DNA of 64,000 bases, from the NCBI RefSeq assembly GCF_014083945.1, contig NZ_CP046444.1, positions 2,728,001-2,792,000 on the forward strand, read 5' to 3'. Position 1 is the stretch's first letter; each line of letters starts with the position of its first letter. This document shows positions 16,854 to 24,338 of this stretch, piece after piece. The position numbers and the translations under genes are program-made. This DNA is from Granulicella sp. 5B5 (GTDB lineage: Bacteria > Acidobacteriota > Terriglobia > Terriglobales > Acidobacteriaceae). The notes under the pieces were generated by a model that searched no databases, was not told the DNA's origin, and saw nothing but the letters and a program-made list of their open reading frames with translations.

Positions 16854-17294
16854 CTAGCGGTGCAGCCGCATCAGCACGATAGCAAGGAGAACAACCGCGG
16901 CCAAGCCCAGCAGCAGTGTGCCGCCCAGCAGGTACGTCAGCCGCTGCGATTGGCCTTCGAGCCGCGTGATGCGCTCCTCGATCGTGTTCATCGACATCCG
17001 CGTGGACTGCACCTCGGCAGCGACCGCATCCACGCGGGAGATGTTGGTGGTCAGCAGCTCGGTCTGCTCCATCAGCTGGCTGCGCAGGTTGGTGTGCGCC
17101 GTGCTCACCTTGGCGAGCTCGCCGTGCAGCGCTTCGAGGTGCGCGAGCGCCTCTTTGCTCTCGCCGCTGGTAACGCCCATCGAAGCGGCCAACTGCGTCA
17201 GCAGCTCAACCACGATGCCGATCCAGCCAGCCTCGGGGATAAACTTCATCGCGCCGCCGAGCAGCTTTGCCCATTTATTGGTGGTGTTGGACAT
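16854..17294 (-). CDS. Small coiled-coil protein with C-terminal membrane anchor
   Basis: A 146-aa protein not matched to a family. An N-terminal amphipathic/hydrophobic stretch (GGAMKFIPEAGWIGIVVELLT) is followed by a long predicted coiled coil at about residues 45-115 (heptad-like ALAHLEALHGELAK..., MNTIEERITRLEGQSQRL) and one membrane helix (YLLGGTLLLGLAAVVLLAIV) near the C-terminus. It starts 3 bp after the VKOR stop. Function unknown; the tail-anchor layout suggests a membrane-bound scaffold. Confidence 0.7.
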   Translation of the reverse strand: MSNTTNKWAKLLGGAMKFIPEAGWIGIVVELLTQLAASMGVTSGESKEALAHLEALHGELAKVSTAHTNLRSQLMEQTELLTTNISRVDAVAAEVQSTRMSMNTIEERITRLEGQSQRLTYLLGGTLLLGLAAVVLLAIVLMRLHR

Positions 17295-17297
17295 AGG

Positions 17298-17765
17298 TTA
17301 TTTCGTGCCGAGAAACGTCACAGTCCTGCGGTTGCGGTGGATGATGACCCACACGATATTGCACAGCAGGATCGCTGTGATGATGCCCATCGACCAGACG
17401 CAGTAGATGCACCACTTCTCCAGGATGTACGCCTCCATATAGGTTAGGAAGGCGGCGAAGGCGAAGCCGATCTCCGCGAGCTGCAGAGTCAGCCACGGCA
17501 GCTTAGTGAGCGCTGTCAGCGCGATCACGCCATAGCCGATGATGCCGAAGATCGCCACCGGGATGTGAACCTTCTTGCTGCCCGGGGCCTCATCGAAGCT
17601 GGTCGGCGGAAAGACGGCGAAGCGCGAATGGTTCACCGCGCCGCAGTCGAACTTCTCGGTCACCGCACAGGGTGGCGCCTGCGAGGGGTCCTGATAGTGG
17701 ATGCGCAGGGCTAGGGCTGAGTCGATAAGGCCGGCGATGGCGAGTAGTGCGATGAGATAACGCAT
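17298..17765 (-). CDS. Vitamin K epoxide reductase (VKOR) family protein
   Basis: Inner-membrane thiol oxidoreductase of 155 aa that, in bacteria lacking DsbB, reoxidises a DsbA-like partner with quinone. All hallmark residues are present: Cys33 and Cys41 (loop pair), Ser47, and the active-site CIYC at 119-122, with spacing matching the human enzyme. Four to five membrane helices are visible. ATG at 17765 has AGGAG upstream; the longer open frame does not. No thioredoxin-like partner is fused or adjacent. It is the first gene of the minus-strand run ending at 13497. Confidence 0.92.
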   Translation of the reverse strand: MRYLIALLAIAGLIDSALALRIHYQDPSQAPPCAVTEKFDCGAVNHSRFAVFPPTSFDEAPGSKKVHIPVAIFGIIGYGVIALTALTKLPWLTLQLAEIGFAFAAFLTYMEAYILEKWCIYCVWSMGIITAILLCNIVWVIIHRNRRTVTFLGTK

Positions 17766-17858
17766 ACAACTCCTATTGTAGGGTCTCAAAGCCGCGCGGG
17801 CGGCCAGAGTGATGCAGACGAAAGGCGCTAGGCCTTCTTTGCGTTGGATGCAAACAGA

Positions 17859-17880
17859 GCGGAGGCCCGAAGGCCTCCGC
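17859..17880. other. Perfect 9-bp hairpin upstream of the M3 peptidase
   Basis: GCGGAGGCC-CGAA-GGCCTCCGC lies between the divergent VKOR and peptidase starts. It could sit in the peptidase leader mRNA. There is no T-tract, so a simple terminator is unlikely. Confidence 0.55.
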
Positions 17881-17994
17881 CTGTGGATGCTGCATGGAGG
17901 TTTACTGCGGCTCAACGCAGCAACATTTTTAAGCGGTTGTAAGCTAAAGAAGTACTGGCGCGGGTTGTCTCACGCGCCCGGGAGTGAGGACGTT

Positions 17995-19986
17995 TTGGAT
18001 ACTTTGCATCTGTGGAATGGGTTGAACGAGGGCCAGCAGGCGACGGCCTGGGTGGAGTCTCACCTGGCGGCCTGCCGGGAAAAGATTGCCGGGCTGCTGG
18101 CCGTACCCGGAGAGCGCACGGTCGCCAATACGCTGCAGCCGTATGACGCCGCCTGCTGGCATCTCCGCATGGCCGGCAGCCAGAGCGGCGTTATGTTCAT
18201 GGTCCATCCGCAGGCCGAGGTGCGCGACGCCGCGCAGGCCTGCTCACAAGCCATCAGTGCCGAGGCGACAGCGCTCAGCCTCAACCGCGAGGTCTACGAG
18301 GCGCTGCAAGCGCTCGACCCCAGCGACGAAGACGAGGCGACGAAGTACTACATCGACCGCGCCCTGCTCGGCTACCGGCTCTCCGGCGTGGACAAGGACG
18401 AGGCCACCCGCGAGCAGATCCGCGCCCTCGCCGACCGCATGACCGAGCTCAGCATGAACTTCAGCCGCACCGTGCAGGACGACGTCCGCAAAATCGAGGT
18501 CGCCGACGCGGAAGAGCTGCGCGGCCTGCCGCAGGATTACCTCGCACGCCACGGCATCAGAGAGTCCAACGGCAAGCTCATCGCAGAAGCGCCGGTCGTG
18601 CTCACCACCGACCCGCCCGAGATGTCGCCCGTGATGACCTACGCGGCCAGCCGCCAGCTGCGCCGCAAAATGTACCTCGCCTACAACGATCGCGGCTACC
18701 CGGCCAACAAGCAGGTGCTGCTCGACCTGCTGACCGCACGCAAGCAAATGGCGTCGCTGCTCGGCTTCCGCAGCTGGGCCGACCTCGCGACCGTCGATCA
18801 GATGATGGGCTCGGCCGCCAACATGCGCAGCTTCCTCGGCGAGGTCGAAACCGCCGCGCGCGAGGTCGCGCAGCGCGAGTTCACCGAACTGGAGGCCTTC
18901 GTCGGCGAGCGCGACGCCAGCGCCCTCCCGCTCACGCTCTCCGACGCCCGCTTCTGGGAGGAGCAGTTCCGGCGCACCCGCTACGACTTCGACTCGCAGA
19001 GCGTGCGCCCCTACTTCCCGTATGAGCAGGTCGAAGCCGGCATCCTCGCCACCGCCGGACGGCTCTTCGGCGTGAAGTTTGTGCGCAACGAGACCGCAAC
19101 CGTCTGGGCCCCCGGCGTCAAGGCCTTCGACGTCGTCGACAACCTCGCCGCCTCGCACGAGTTCGGCGCCGTCGTCGGCCGCATCTACCTCGACATGCAC
19201 CCGCGCGAGGGCAAGAGCAAGTGGTTCTCGGAGTGCTCGCTCGTCGGCGGTGTGCTCGGTCGGCAGTTGCCTGAAGCTTCGCTCGTCTGCAACTTCCCCG
19301 AGCCAAAGGACAGCGACGCGGGCCTCATGCAGTACTCCGACGTCGTCACCTACTTCCACGAGTTCGGCCACCTGATGCACGAGGTCCTCGGCGGCCGCCA
19401 GCGCTGGGCCGCGCAGAGTGGCATCACCACCGAGGGCGACTTCGTCGAGGTCCCCAGCCAGATGCTCGAGGAGTTCTTCGAAGATGCCGACCTGCTGCGC
19501 ACCTTCGCGAAGCACTACCAGACCGGCGAGCCGATCCCGTACGACGTCGTCGCGAAGATGACGAAGGCCAGCGCGCACGGCCGTGCGCTCGGCACGCTCA
19601 CGCAGGTGATGTACGCGACCTACTCGTTGGAGACGCACGACCGCGATGTCAAGGAGCTCGATCTCGACACGCTGCTGCGCGAGGGCTACGACCGCTTCTC
19701 GCGCTACCAGTTCGTCGAAGGCAACCGCATGTACGCAGCCTTCACGCACCTCGTCGGCTACACCTCCAACTACTACACCTACCTCTATGACAAGGTCATC
19801 GCGCTGGAATTCTTCACCCAGTTCGACCTCAAGAACCTCGTCGAAGGCGATACTGCGATGCGCTATCGCCGCGCTGTGCTGGAGCCCGGCGGCTCCAAGC
19901 CCGCGCGCGAACTCGTGCAGGGCTTCCTCGGCCGCGAGGTCAGCATGAGCGCGTTGCGGGGCTGGATCGGCCGCGAGTTTGCCTGA
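17995..19986 (+). CDS. M3 family zinc metallopeptidase (oligopeptidase A/Dcp type)
   Basis: Cytoplasmic peptidase of about 663 aa that degrades oligopeptides, including cleaved signal peptides by analogy with PrlC/Dcp. The zinc motif HEFGHLMHEVLG is at about residue 455, with the third ligand Glu in VEVPSQMLEEFF downstream, as the family requires. TTG at 17995 is my preferred start: GGGAGTGAGGA lies just upstream and the peptide then begins DTLHLWNGL. ATG at 17809 is in frame but would translate through a 9-bp hairpin and adds atypical sequence. The start is therefore uncertain; the body is not. Confidence 0.87.
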   Translation: MDTLHLWNGLNEGQQATAWVESHLAACREKIAGLLAVPGERTVANTLQPYDAACWHLRMAGSQSGVMFMVHPQAEVRDAAQACSQAISAEATALSLNREVYEALQALDPSDEDEATKYYIDRALLGYRLSGVDKDEATREQIRALADRMTELSMNFSRTVQDDVRKIEVADAEELRGLPQDYLARHGIRESNGKLIAEAPVVLTTDPPEMSPVMTYAASRQLRRKMYLAYNDRGYPANKQVLLDLLTARKQMASLLGFRSWADLATVDQMMGSAANMRSFLGEVETAAREVAQREFTELEAFVGERDASALPLTLSDARFWEEQFRRTRYDFDSQSVRPYFPYEQVEAGILATAGRLFGVKFVRNETATVWAPGVKAFDVVDNLAASHEFGAVVGRIYLDMHPREGKSKWFSECSLVGGVLGRQLPEASLVCNFPEPKDSDAGLMQYSDVVTYFHEFGHLMHEVLGGRQRWAAQSGITTEGDFVEVPSQMLEEFFEDADLLRTFAKHYQTGEPIPYDVVAKMTKASAHGRALGTLTQVMYATYSLETHDRDVKELDLDTLLREGYDRFSRYQFVEGNRMYAAFTHLVGYTSNYYTYLYDKVIALEFFTQFDLKNLVEGDTAMRYRRAVLEPGGSKPARELVQGFLGREVSMSALRGWIGREFA

Positions 19987-20007
19987 GAGCAGGGAACCCC
20001 ACAATAG

Positions 20008-20037
20008 CGAAGGCCTCGTCCATGGACGAGGCCTTCG
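20008..20037. terminator. 30-bp perfect palindrome between convergent genes
   Basis: CGAAGGCCTCGTCCA at 20008-20022 is followed at once by its reverse complement to 20037. It lies between the ends of the M3 peptidase and aroDE, so it is probably a bidirectional terminator. No long T-run follows on either side, and the true loop would be the central CATG. Confidence 0.65.
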
Positions 20038-20060
20038 TGCGTGCTGCGCTGACCTGGGGG

Positions 20061-22118
20061 CTAGCGGGATTTGGCTTTCTTTGCGGCGGGTTTGCTCTTG
20101 GCCGCGGGTCTTTTGGCAACCGGCTTGGCGACTTTCTTCGCAACCGATTTCGCAACAGTCTTGGCAGCTTTCTTCGGGGCTGGTTTGGCTGCCGTCTTCT
20201 TCGCCGCTTTCTTGGCGACTGGCTTGGCAACCGGTTTTGAAACCTTCTTTGCCAGCACCGGTTTTGCCGCGGGCTTGCTCGCCTGCTTCTTCGCCGCCGG
20301 CTTAGGAGCAGGCTTTGCACTGGTCTTGGCAGGTGCCTTCACCGCAGGTTTAGCAGTCGTCACAGGCACCCTCGCCGCGACTGGCTTCGGTGACACTGGC
20401 TTGGCCGCGGATTTGGCAGCTTCTACCTTTGCCGGGGCCTTTACCGGGGCAGCTTTCTTCGCCACCTCAACAGGCGCAGCCTCAGGCTCCTTTGCCGCAG
20501 GCGGCTCCGCAGGTTCCGCCGCGTGGACCACCGTCGTCTTCAGCGTCGGAGCAATGCTGCCCTCGACGTTTTCGGTGCTCTGGCGCAGAGCATGGACCAC
20601 CACGCGCAGCATCTCTTCTTCCGGAGCGGGCTTGCCCGTCCAGATCTCGAACTGCCGTGCACCCTGCTGCACAAACATCTCCACACCGGAGATCACATGG
20701 ATGCCCTTCTGCTTCGCCATCCGCAGCAGCGGCGTCTCAATCGGGTTGTACACCAGGTCGAACACATACCGCGCCACCAGGTCTTCAGGCCCCAGCGGTA
20801 GCGGGGTCTTGTTGCCCGCCATGCCGATCGGTGTCGCGTTGATGATCACGTCGAACCCGGCCTTCGCCACGGCCTCGCGCTTGATCACCTTCGCGCCAGC
20901 CTGCTTCGCCAGCTTCTGCGCCGTCTCCGGCGTGCGGTTCAGGATCGAAACCTCCGCGCCCTTGTCGCGACAGCCAAACACCGCCGCCCGCGCCGCGCCG
21001 CCTGCGCCCAGCACCAGCACTTTCGCGTTCTTCAGGCTGATGCGCCTCTCCAGCGGATTCAGGATGCCGGCCACGTCCGTGTTGAAGCCGTAAAACTTGC
21101 CGTCCTGCGCACGCAGGATCGTGTTTACTGCACCGATTTTCTGCGACAGCGGGTCCGTGCGCTCCAGGAAGGGAATCACGTCGATCTTCAGCGGCATCGT
21201 CACGCTCAACCCCTGGATCGGGATCTCGCGCATCAGCTTGAACAGGTCGTCCGCCTTGCTCGTCTGCAGCGCCAGGTAGACGGCGTTGACCGTCTCGCGG
21301 CGGAAGGCCGTGTTCATCATCAGCGGCGAGAGCGAGTTACGGATCGGATTGCCAGCGACGCCGTACACCTTCGTCGCGGCATCCACCTGGTCAATGCGGT
21401 AGGTCTCGATGAGCGTGCGCGCGGCAATCTGTCCCGGCGCAGTCTCCTCGCCCTGGCTGGCGGCGGCAAACGTAAACGCCGACCCTGCCCGCAGACCCAG
21501 CACGCGCGAGATGATCCCCGCATCGCCCATGCAGATACCCACCACGGACGAGCCCGGATGGTCTTCCATCTTCTCTAGGAAGCGCATCAGCGTCAGGTTG
21601 TCCGAGAGCGAGCGCGCCGTCGGGCACACCTTCACAAAATCCGGCGCAAACGGCTCGGTGCGCTTATAGATCGCGTCTAGGTCTTTGGTCGCCTGAAAGT
21701 CGTGGTGCGAAATGATCACGGCCGCGCCAGCCTCGCGCAGCTTGTCTACCGTGGTCTTCGGCAGTTTCTCGATGGCTTCGAGCTCGATGTCCACCAGCTG
21801 GAACCCGGCCTCGGCGGCCTTGATCAGCACCTCGAGCGCGGCAGCGGCAGAGCCTTCGAAGCGGCCACCGTTGTCCTTGCAGCGGCAGGTGGCGACCACA
21901 GTCGCAGCCGTGTTTTCAGCAAGATAAGCCTTGAACTTGGGCAGCGCCGCGAGCGGTTTGGGCAGATAATCCAGCCGGAACTCCAGGAACGTGGTCTCTT
22001 TAAGCACCTCGGTCGCTTTTTCGAGGAACTCCTCGGGAGTACTACCGGTGATCGCAACGCAGATTTTGCCGATCCGCGAACGAAGAAGATGAGAGGCGAT
22101 TTGGGTCGTTGTCGTCAT
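20061..22118 (-). CDS. aroDE: 3-dehydroquinate dehydratase / shikimate dehydrogenase fusion with histone-H1-like tail
   Basis: Bifunctional shikimate-pathway enzyme of 685 aa. Residues 15-240 are type I dehydroquinase: GKICVAITG, EFRLDYLP, catalytic His in SHHD (138-139) and Schiff-base Lys163 in FVKVCPTA. Residues 250-512 are shikimate dehydrogenase: NPIRNSLSP, catalytic Lys311 in MPLK, GFNTD, GAGGAARAA and INATPIGM. AroD-AroE fusions are known. The unusual part is residues 516-685: about 170 residues almost only of Ala, Lys, Pro and Val in repeats such as KPVAKKAAKK, like histone H1 or AlgP tails, in one frame with the enzyme. ATG at 22118 gives a normal enzyme N-terminus; the upstream extension looks non-coding. 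Confidence 0.93.
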   Translation of the reverse strand: MTTTTQIASHLLRSRIGKICVAITGSTPEEFLEKATEVLKETTFLEFRLDYLPKPLAALPKFKAYLAENTAATVVATCRCKDNGGRFEGSAAAALEVLIKAAEAGFQLVDIELEAIEKLPKTTVDKLREAGAAVIISHHDFQATKDLDAIYKRTEPFAPDFVKVCPTARSLSDNLTLMRFLEKMEDHPGSSVVGICMGDAGIISRVLGLRAGSAFTFAAASQGEETAPGQIAARTLIETYRIDQVDAATKVYGVAGNPIRNSLSPLMMNTAFRRETVNAVYLALQTSKADDLFKLMREIPIQGLSVTMPLKIDVIPFLERTDPLSQKIGAVNTILRAQDGKFYGFNTDVAGILNPLERRISLKNAKVLVLGAGGAARAAVFGCRDKGAEVSILNRTPETAQKLAKQAGAKVIKREAVAKAGFDVIINATPIGMAGNKTPLPLGPEDLVARYVFDLVYNPIETPLLRMAKQKGIHVISGVEMFVQQGARQFEIWTGKPAPEEEMLRVVVHALRQSTENVEGSIAPTLKTTVVHAAEPAEPPAAKEPEAAPVEVAKKAAPVKAPAKVEAAKSAAKPVSPKPVAARVPVTTAKPAVKAPAKTSAKPAPKPAAKKQASKPAAKPVLAKKVSKPVAKPVAKKAAKKTAAKPAPKKAAKTVAKSVAKKVAKPVAKRPAAKSKPAAKKAKSR

Positions 22119-22334
22119 GAAAGCTAACGCGGTATCGTAACGCCGAAGTATCTCCAGCGCAAGGGGTTCCGGCGCAAAAGGTGTCTTTGTACTGAGGAAA
22201 ACCCGGCCTTTGCGGCGCGGCGCACGGAACGCTGCCGGATTGGACGCCAAATTAATACAAAGGTTGCGCCAAAACCCCTGCAAAATGACGGTTTTCGCAC
22301 GATCTTCGGAACGGGAACCGAGGAGGTCAACACT

Positions 22335-22394
22335 ATGAAAGATTGTGGAAGATCACTGGCAACCAAAAGCCTCATTTGGAGTCTAATAAAGTAA
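22335..22394 (+). CDS. Possible 19-aa leader peptide
   Basis: GAGGAGG ends 8 bases before an ATG that opens a 19-codon frame, MKDCGRSLATKSLIWSLIK, ending in TAA. The ribosome site is among the best in the window, but codon evidence is too short to prove coding. It lies about 290 bp before pgeF, followed by hairpins, which could make it a regulatory leader. It could equally be chance. Confidence 0.25.
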   Translation: MKDCGRSLATKSLIWSLIK

Positions 22395-22576
22395 TCGAGA
22401 GGCTTTTCTACATTTGTCCCACCTGTAATACCTTCCCTAACTTTGTCCCTGTTTTTGGGACGACCCTCAAACATTTCCTCATACCCTCCCCCCTCCCCAA
22501 CGAAGCCTCTCATGGCCCCGCCCGAAAGCGGGGCCCATTCCTTTAAGGAACGTCGGATTGATTAGCCGTTTGAAGG

Positions 22577-22597
22577 GGCGGGACTTTCAGTCCCGCC
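22577..22597. repeat. R3 hairpin upstream of pgeF
   Basis: GGCGGGAC-TTTCA-GTCCCGCC, a perfect 8-bp stem, preceded by TTGAAG as in the copy near 53.3 kb, which has the same stem. Confidence 0.8.
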
Positions 22598-22681
22598 GTA
22601 ATCTCAATCCTTTTGATGTGGCTTTAGCCTCTGAGGAAATCAAGTCTCCCTAACAACCAATCTCCAGCGTAAAAAAGAAGC

Positions 22682-23518
22682 ATGGCTGCAGACGTTCTCT
22701 CCATCAAAGCGTGGGACCAGTATCCGTGGCTGCAGGCCGGATTCAGCACACGGCAGGGTGGTGCTACTTCTGTCTACGGAGCGCCCGGCGAGATGAACCT
22801 CGGCTGGACGAAGGAAGACGACCCCGGGATCGTCGCAGCCAACCGCGAGCGCATGGTCAGCCTCGTTGCACAAACGCCCGCGTCCGATTGGCAACTCGTC
22901 ACCATGCGCCAGGTCCACGGCGGCACGGTCACTCGCATCGAGCGCGACGGCTCCCCACTCGCGACCCCCGAAGGCAAAGCCATCGTTGAAGCCGATGGCC
23001 TCGCCACCAACGAGCCCGGCCTGATGCTCGGCGTGCAGACCGCCGACTGCGTCCCTGTGTTGCTCGCCGACACGCGCCTGCACACCGTCGCAGCCATCCA
23101 CGCTGGCTGGCGCGGCACACTCGCCCGTATCGCAGAGCACGGCGTCGCCGCCATGGAGCGCGACTTCGGCTCACACCCGCAGGACATCGTCGCCGCCATC
23201 GGCCCGGCCATCCGCCGCTGCTGCTTCGCCGTCGGCAACGAGGTGCGCGACAAGTTCACCGCGGAGTTCCTCTACGCCCCCGATCTCTTCGTCGAAGACC
23301 TCATCGACGGCAAGCCCCAGCTCTTCATGGACCTCCACACCGCCAACCAGCGCCAGCTCATCGGCGCAGGCCTGCCGCCGGAGTCCATCACCACCCTCGC
23401 CGAGTGCTCCGCCTGCACTCGCACCGCCGCCGGCCATCGCCGCTACTTCAGCCACCGCGCCGAACACGGCATCACCGGCCGCATGATGAGCGTGATCGGC
23501 ATCGCAGAAAGCGAATAG
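22682..23518 (+). CDS. pgeF: Peptidoglycan editing factor PgeF (YfiH, multicopper-oxidase-like fold)
   Basis: A 278-aa protein of the YfiH/DUF152 family. PgeF removes wrongly incorporated residues from cytoplasmic peptidoglycan precursors; the family was earlier called polyphenol oxidase and also has purine nucleosidase activity. The metal-site residues are His79 (RQVHGG), Cys123 (QTADCVPVLL) and His140 (IHAGWRG), all in their usual contexts. AIGPAIRRCCFAVGNEV and the C-terminal CTRTA...RRYFSHRAE also fit. Length is slightly above the usual 240-260 aa. Confidence 0.92.
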   Translation: MAADVLSIKAWDQYPWLQAGFSTRQGGATSVYGAPGEMNLGWTKEDDPGIVAANRERMVSLVAQTPASDWQLVTMRQVHGGTVTRIERDGSPLATPEGKAIVEADGLATNEPGLMLGVQTADCVPVLLADTRLHTVAAIHAGWRGTLARIAEHGVAAMERDFGSHPQDIVAAIGPAIRRCCFAVGNEVRDKFTAEFLYAPDLFVEDLIDGKPQLFMDLHTANQRQLIGAGLPPESITTLAECSACTRTAAGHRRYFSHRAEHGITGRMMSVIGIAESE

Positions 23519-23568
23519 TCCAGCAATTTCGTAGAGAAATCGCAAACTCTCGGTGCTATCGTTGACAC

Positions 23569-23853
23569 ATGGAAGTGACGCTGACCATCCCGGAAGCCCT
23601 CGCCGAGCAACTCACCACTGCCGGCAAGGACCCTGCCCGCGCTGCCTTGGAAGCGCTTCTTGTTGAGGGGTACAGGACCCATATGCTTTCCGAAGGCGAG
23701 ATCAAGCGCATCCTCGGTTACGGCACACGGATGCAGGTACACGCACTGCTCAAGGAGCATGACGTGCCTCTTAACTACACCCTGGAAGACCTCGAGCAGG
23801 ATCGTGAAACCCATCGATATCTTGACAAAGTCCGAAGCAAATCTGCGGCATGA
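23569..23853 (+). CDS. UPF0175-family antitoxin
   Basis: A 94-aa protein starting MEVTLTIPEALAEQL, with LALEALLVEGYRTHMLSEGEIKRILG-type helices characteristic of UPF0175. These proteins are DNA-binding antitoxins found with DUF3368 PIN-like toxins. It overlaps the next gene by 4 bp (ATGA), giving translational coupling. The pair sits 50 bp after pgeF on the same strand. Confidence 0.82.
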   Translation: MEVTLTIPEALAEQLTTAGKDPARAALEALLVEGYRTHMLSEGEIKRILGYGTRMQVHALLKEHDVPLNYTLEDLEQDRETHRYLDKVRSKSAA

Positions 23854-24323
23854 TCTTCGTTGCAGATACCGGCCCGCTCAACTATCTCATTTTGATCGGT
23901 CACATCGATATCCTGCGGCCCCTCTATGGCGAAGTCGTTATCCCTCCCGCTGTGCAGCAGGAGATGCTGGCCTCACTAGCTCCGCCCCTCGTCAGGTCAT
24001 GGATGAGTGACCCGCCTCCTTGGCTCGAGGTCCGCACTCCTGGCCGTCTGGATATCGCACTCAATCCGATGCTCGATGAGGGAGAGTGGGAGGCTATCGC
24101 TCTGGCTTACATGGCCGGGCAGGGCAGCGTCGTCCTCATCGACGATCGTGTCGGCCGTCTCGAAGCATCTCGCTTGGGTTTTCGAGTGACAGGCACTCTC
24201 GGTATTTTGGAACAGGCGCACAAGCGTGGACTGCTCAATATCCGCGATGCCATCCAGCTTCTCCGCACGACAAACTTCAAAGCATCGGAAGCCCTGCTAC
24301 AGAGTTTCTCCGATCTGAAATAG
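23850..24323 (+). CDS. DUF3368 PIN-like toxin (predicted RNase)
   Basis: A 157-aa protein of the PIN-like DUF3368 family. Acidic PIN residues appear as Asp6 in FVADTGPLNYL, Glu in DEGEWEAIALA near residue 78, and Asp in VVLIDDRVGR near residue 97. PIN toxins cut RNA until neutralised by the antitoxin encoded upstream. All active-site acids are present, so it looks intact. Confidence 0.82.
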   Translation: MIFVADTGPLNYLILIGHIDILRPLYGEVVIPPAVQQEMLASLAPPLVRSWMSDPPPWLEVRTPGRLDIALNPMLDEGEWEAIALAYMAGQGSVVLIDDRVGRLEASRLGFRVTGTLGILEQAHKRGLLNIRDAIQLLRTTNFKASEALLQSFSDLK

Positions 24324-24338
24324 GTCTTGCGCCGTAAT

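Larger units (their letters stand above)
22119..22681. other. Intergenic region between aroDE and pgeF
   Basis: A 563-bp divergent region. It holds a possible 19-codon leader ORF (22335-22394), a GTCCC/GGGAC hairpin around TGTTTTT (22445-22461), a GC hairpin (GGCCCCGC-CCGAAA-GCGGGGCC, 22514-22535) that may terminate a short transcript before pgeF, and an R3 hairpin (22577-22597). The CCCTCCCCCCTCCCC run near 22485 resembles the pyrimidine run of R4. Confidence 0.55.

Noticed and set aside
18244-20004. 586-aa open frame antisense to the M3 peptidase
   Set aside because: The plus-strand peptidase has complete family motifs; the antisense frame is a GC-rich shadow with low-complexity Glu/Val/Gly sequence and no domain.
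20061-20580. A separate histone-like gene downstream of aroDE
   Set aside because: No stop separates the parts, and no start with a ribosome site is visible at the junction; the tail is in frame with the enzyme.
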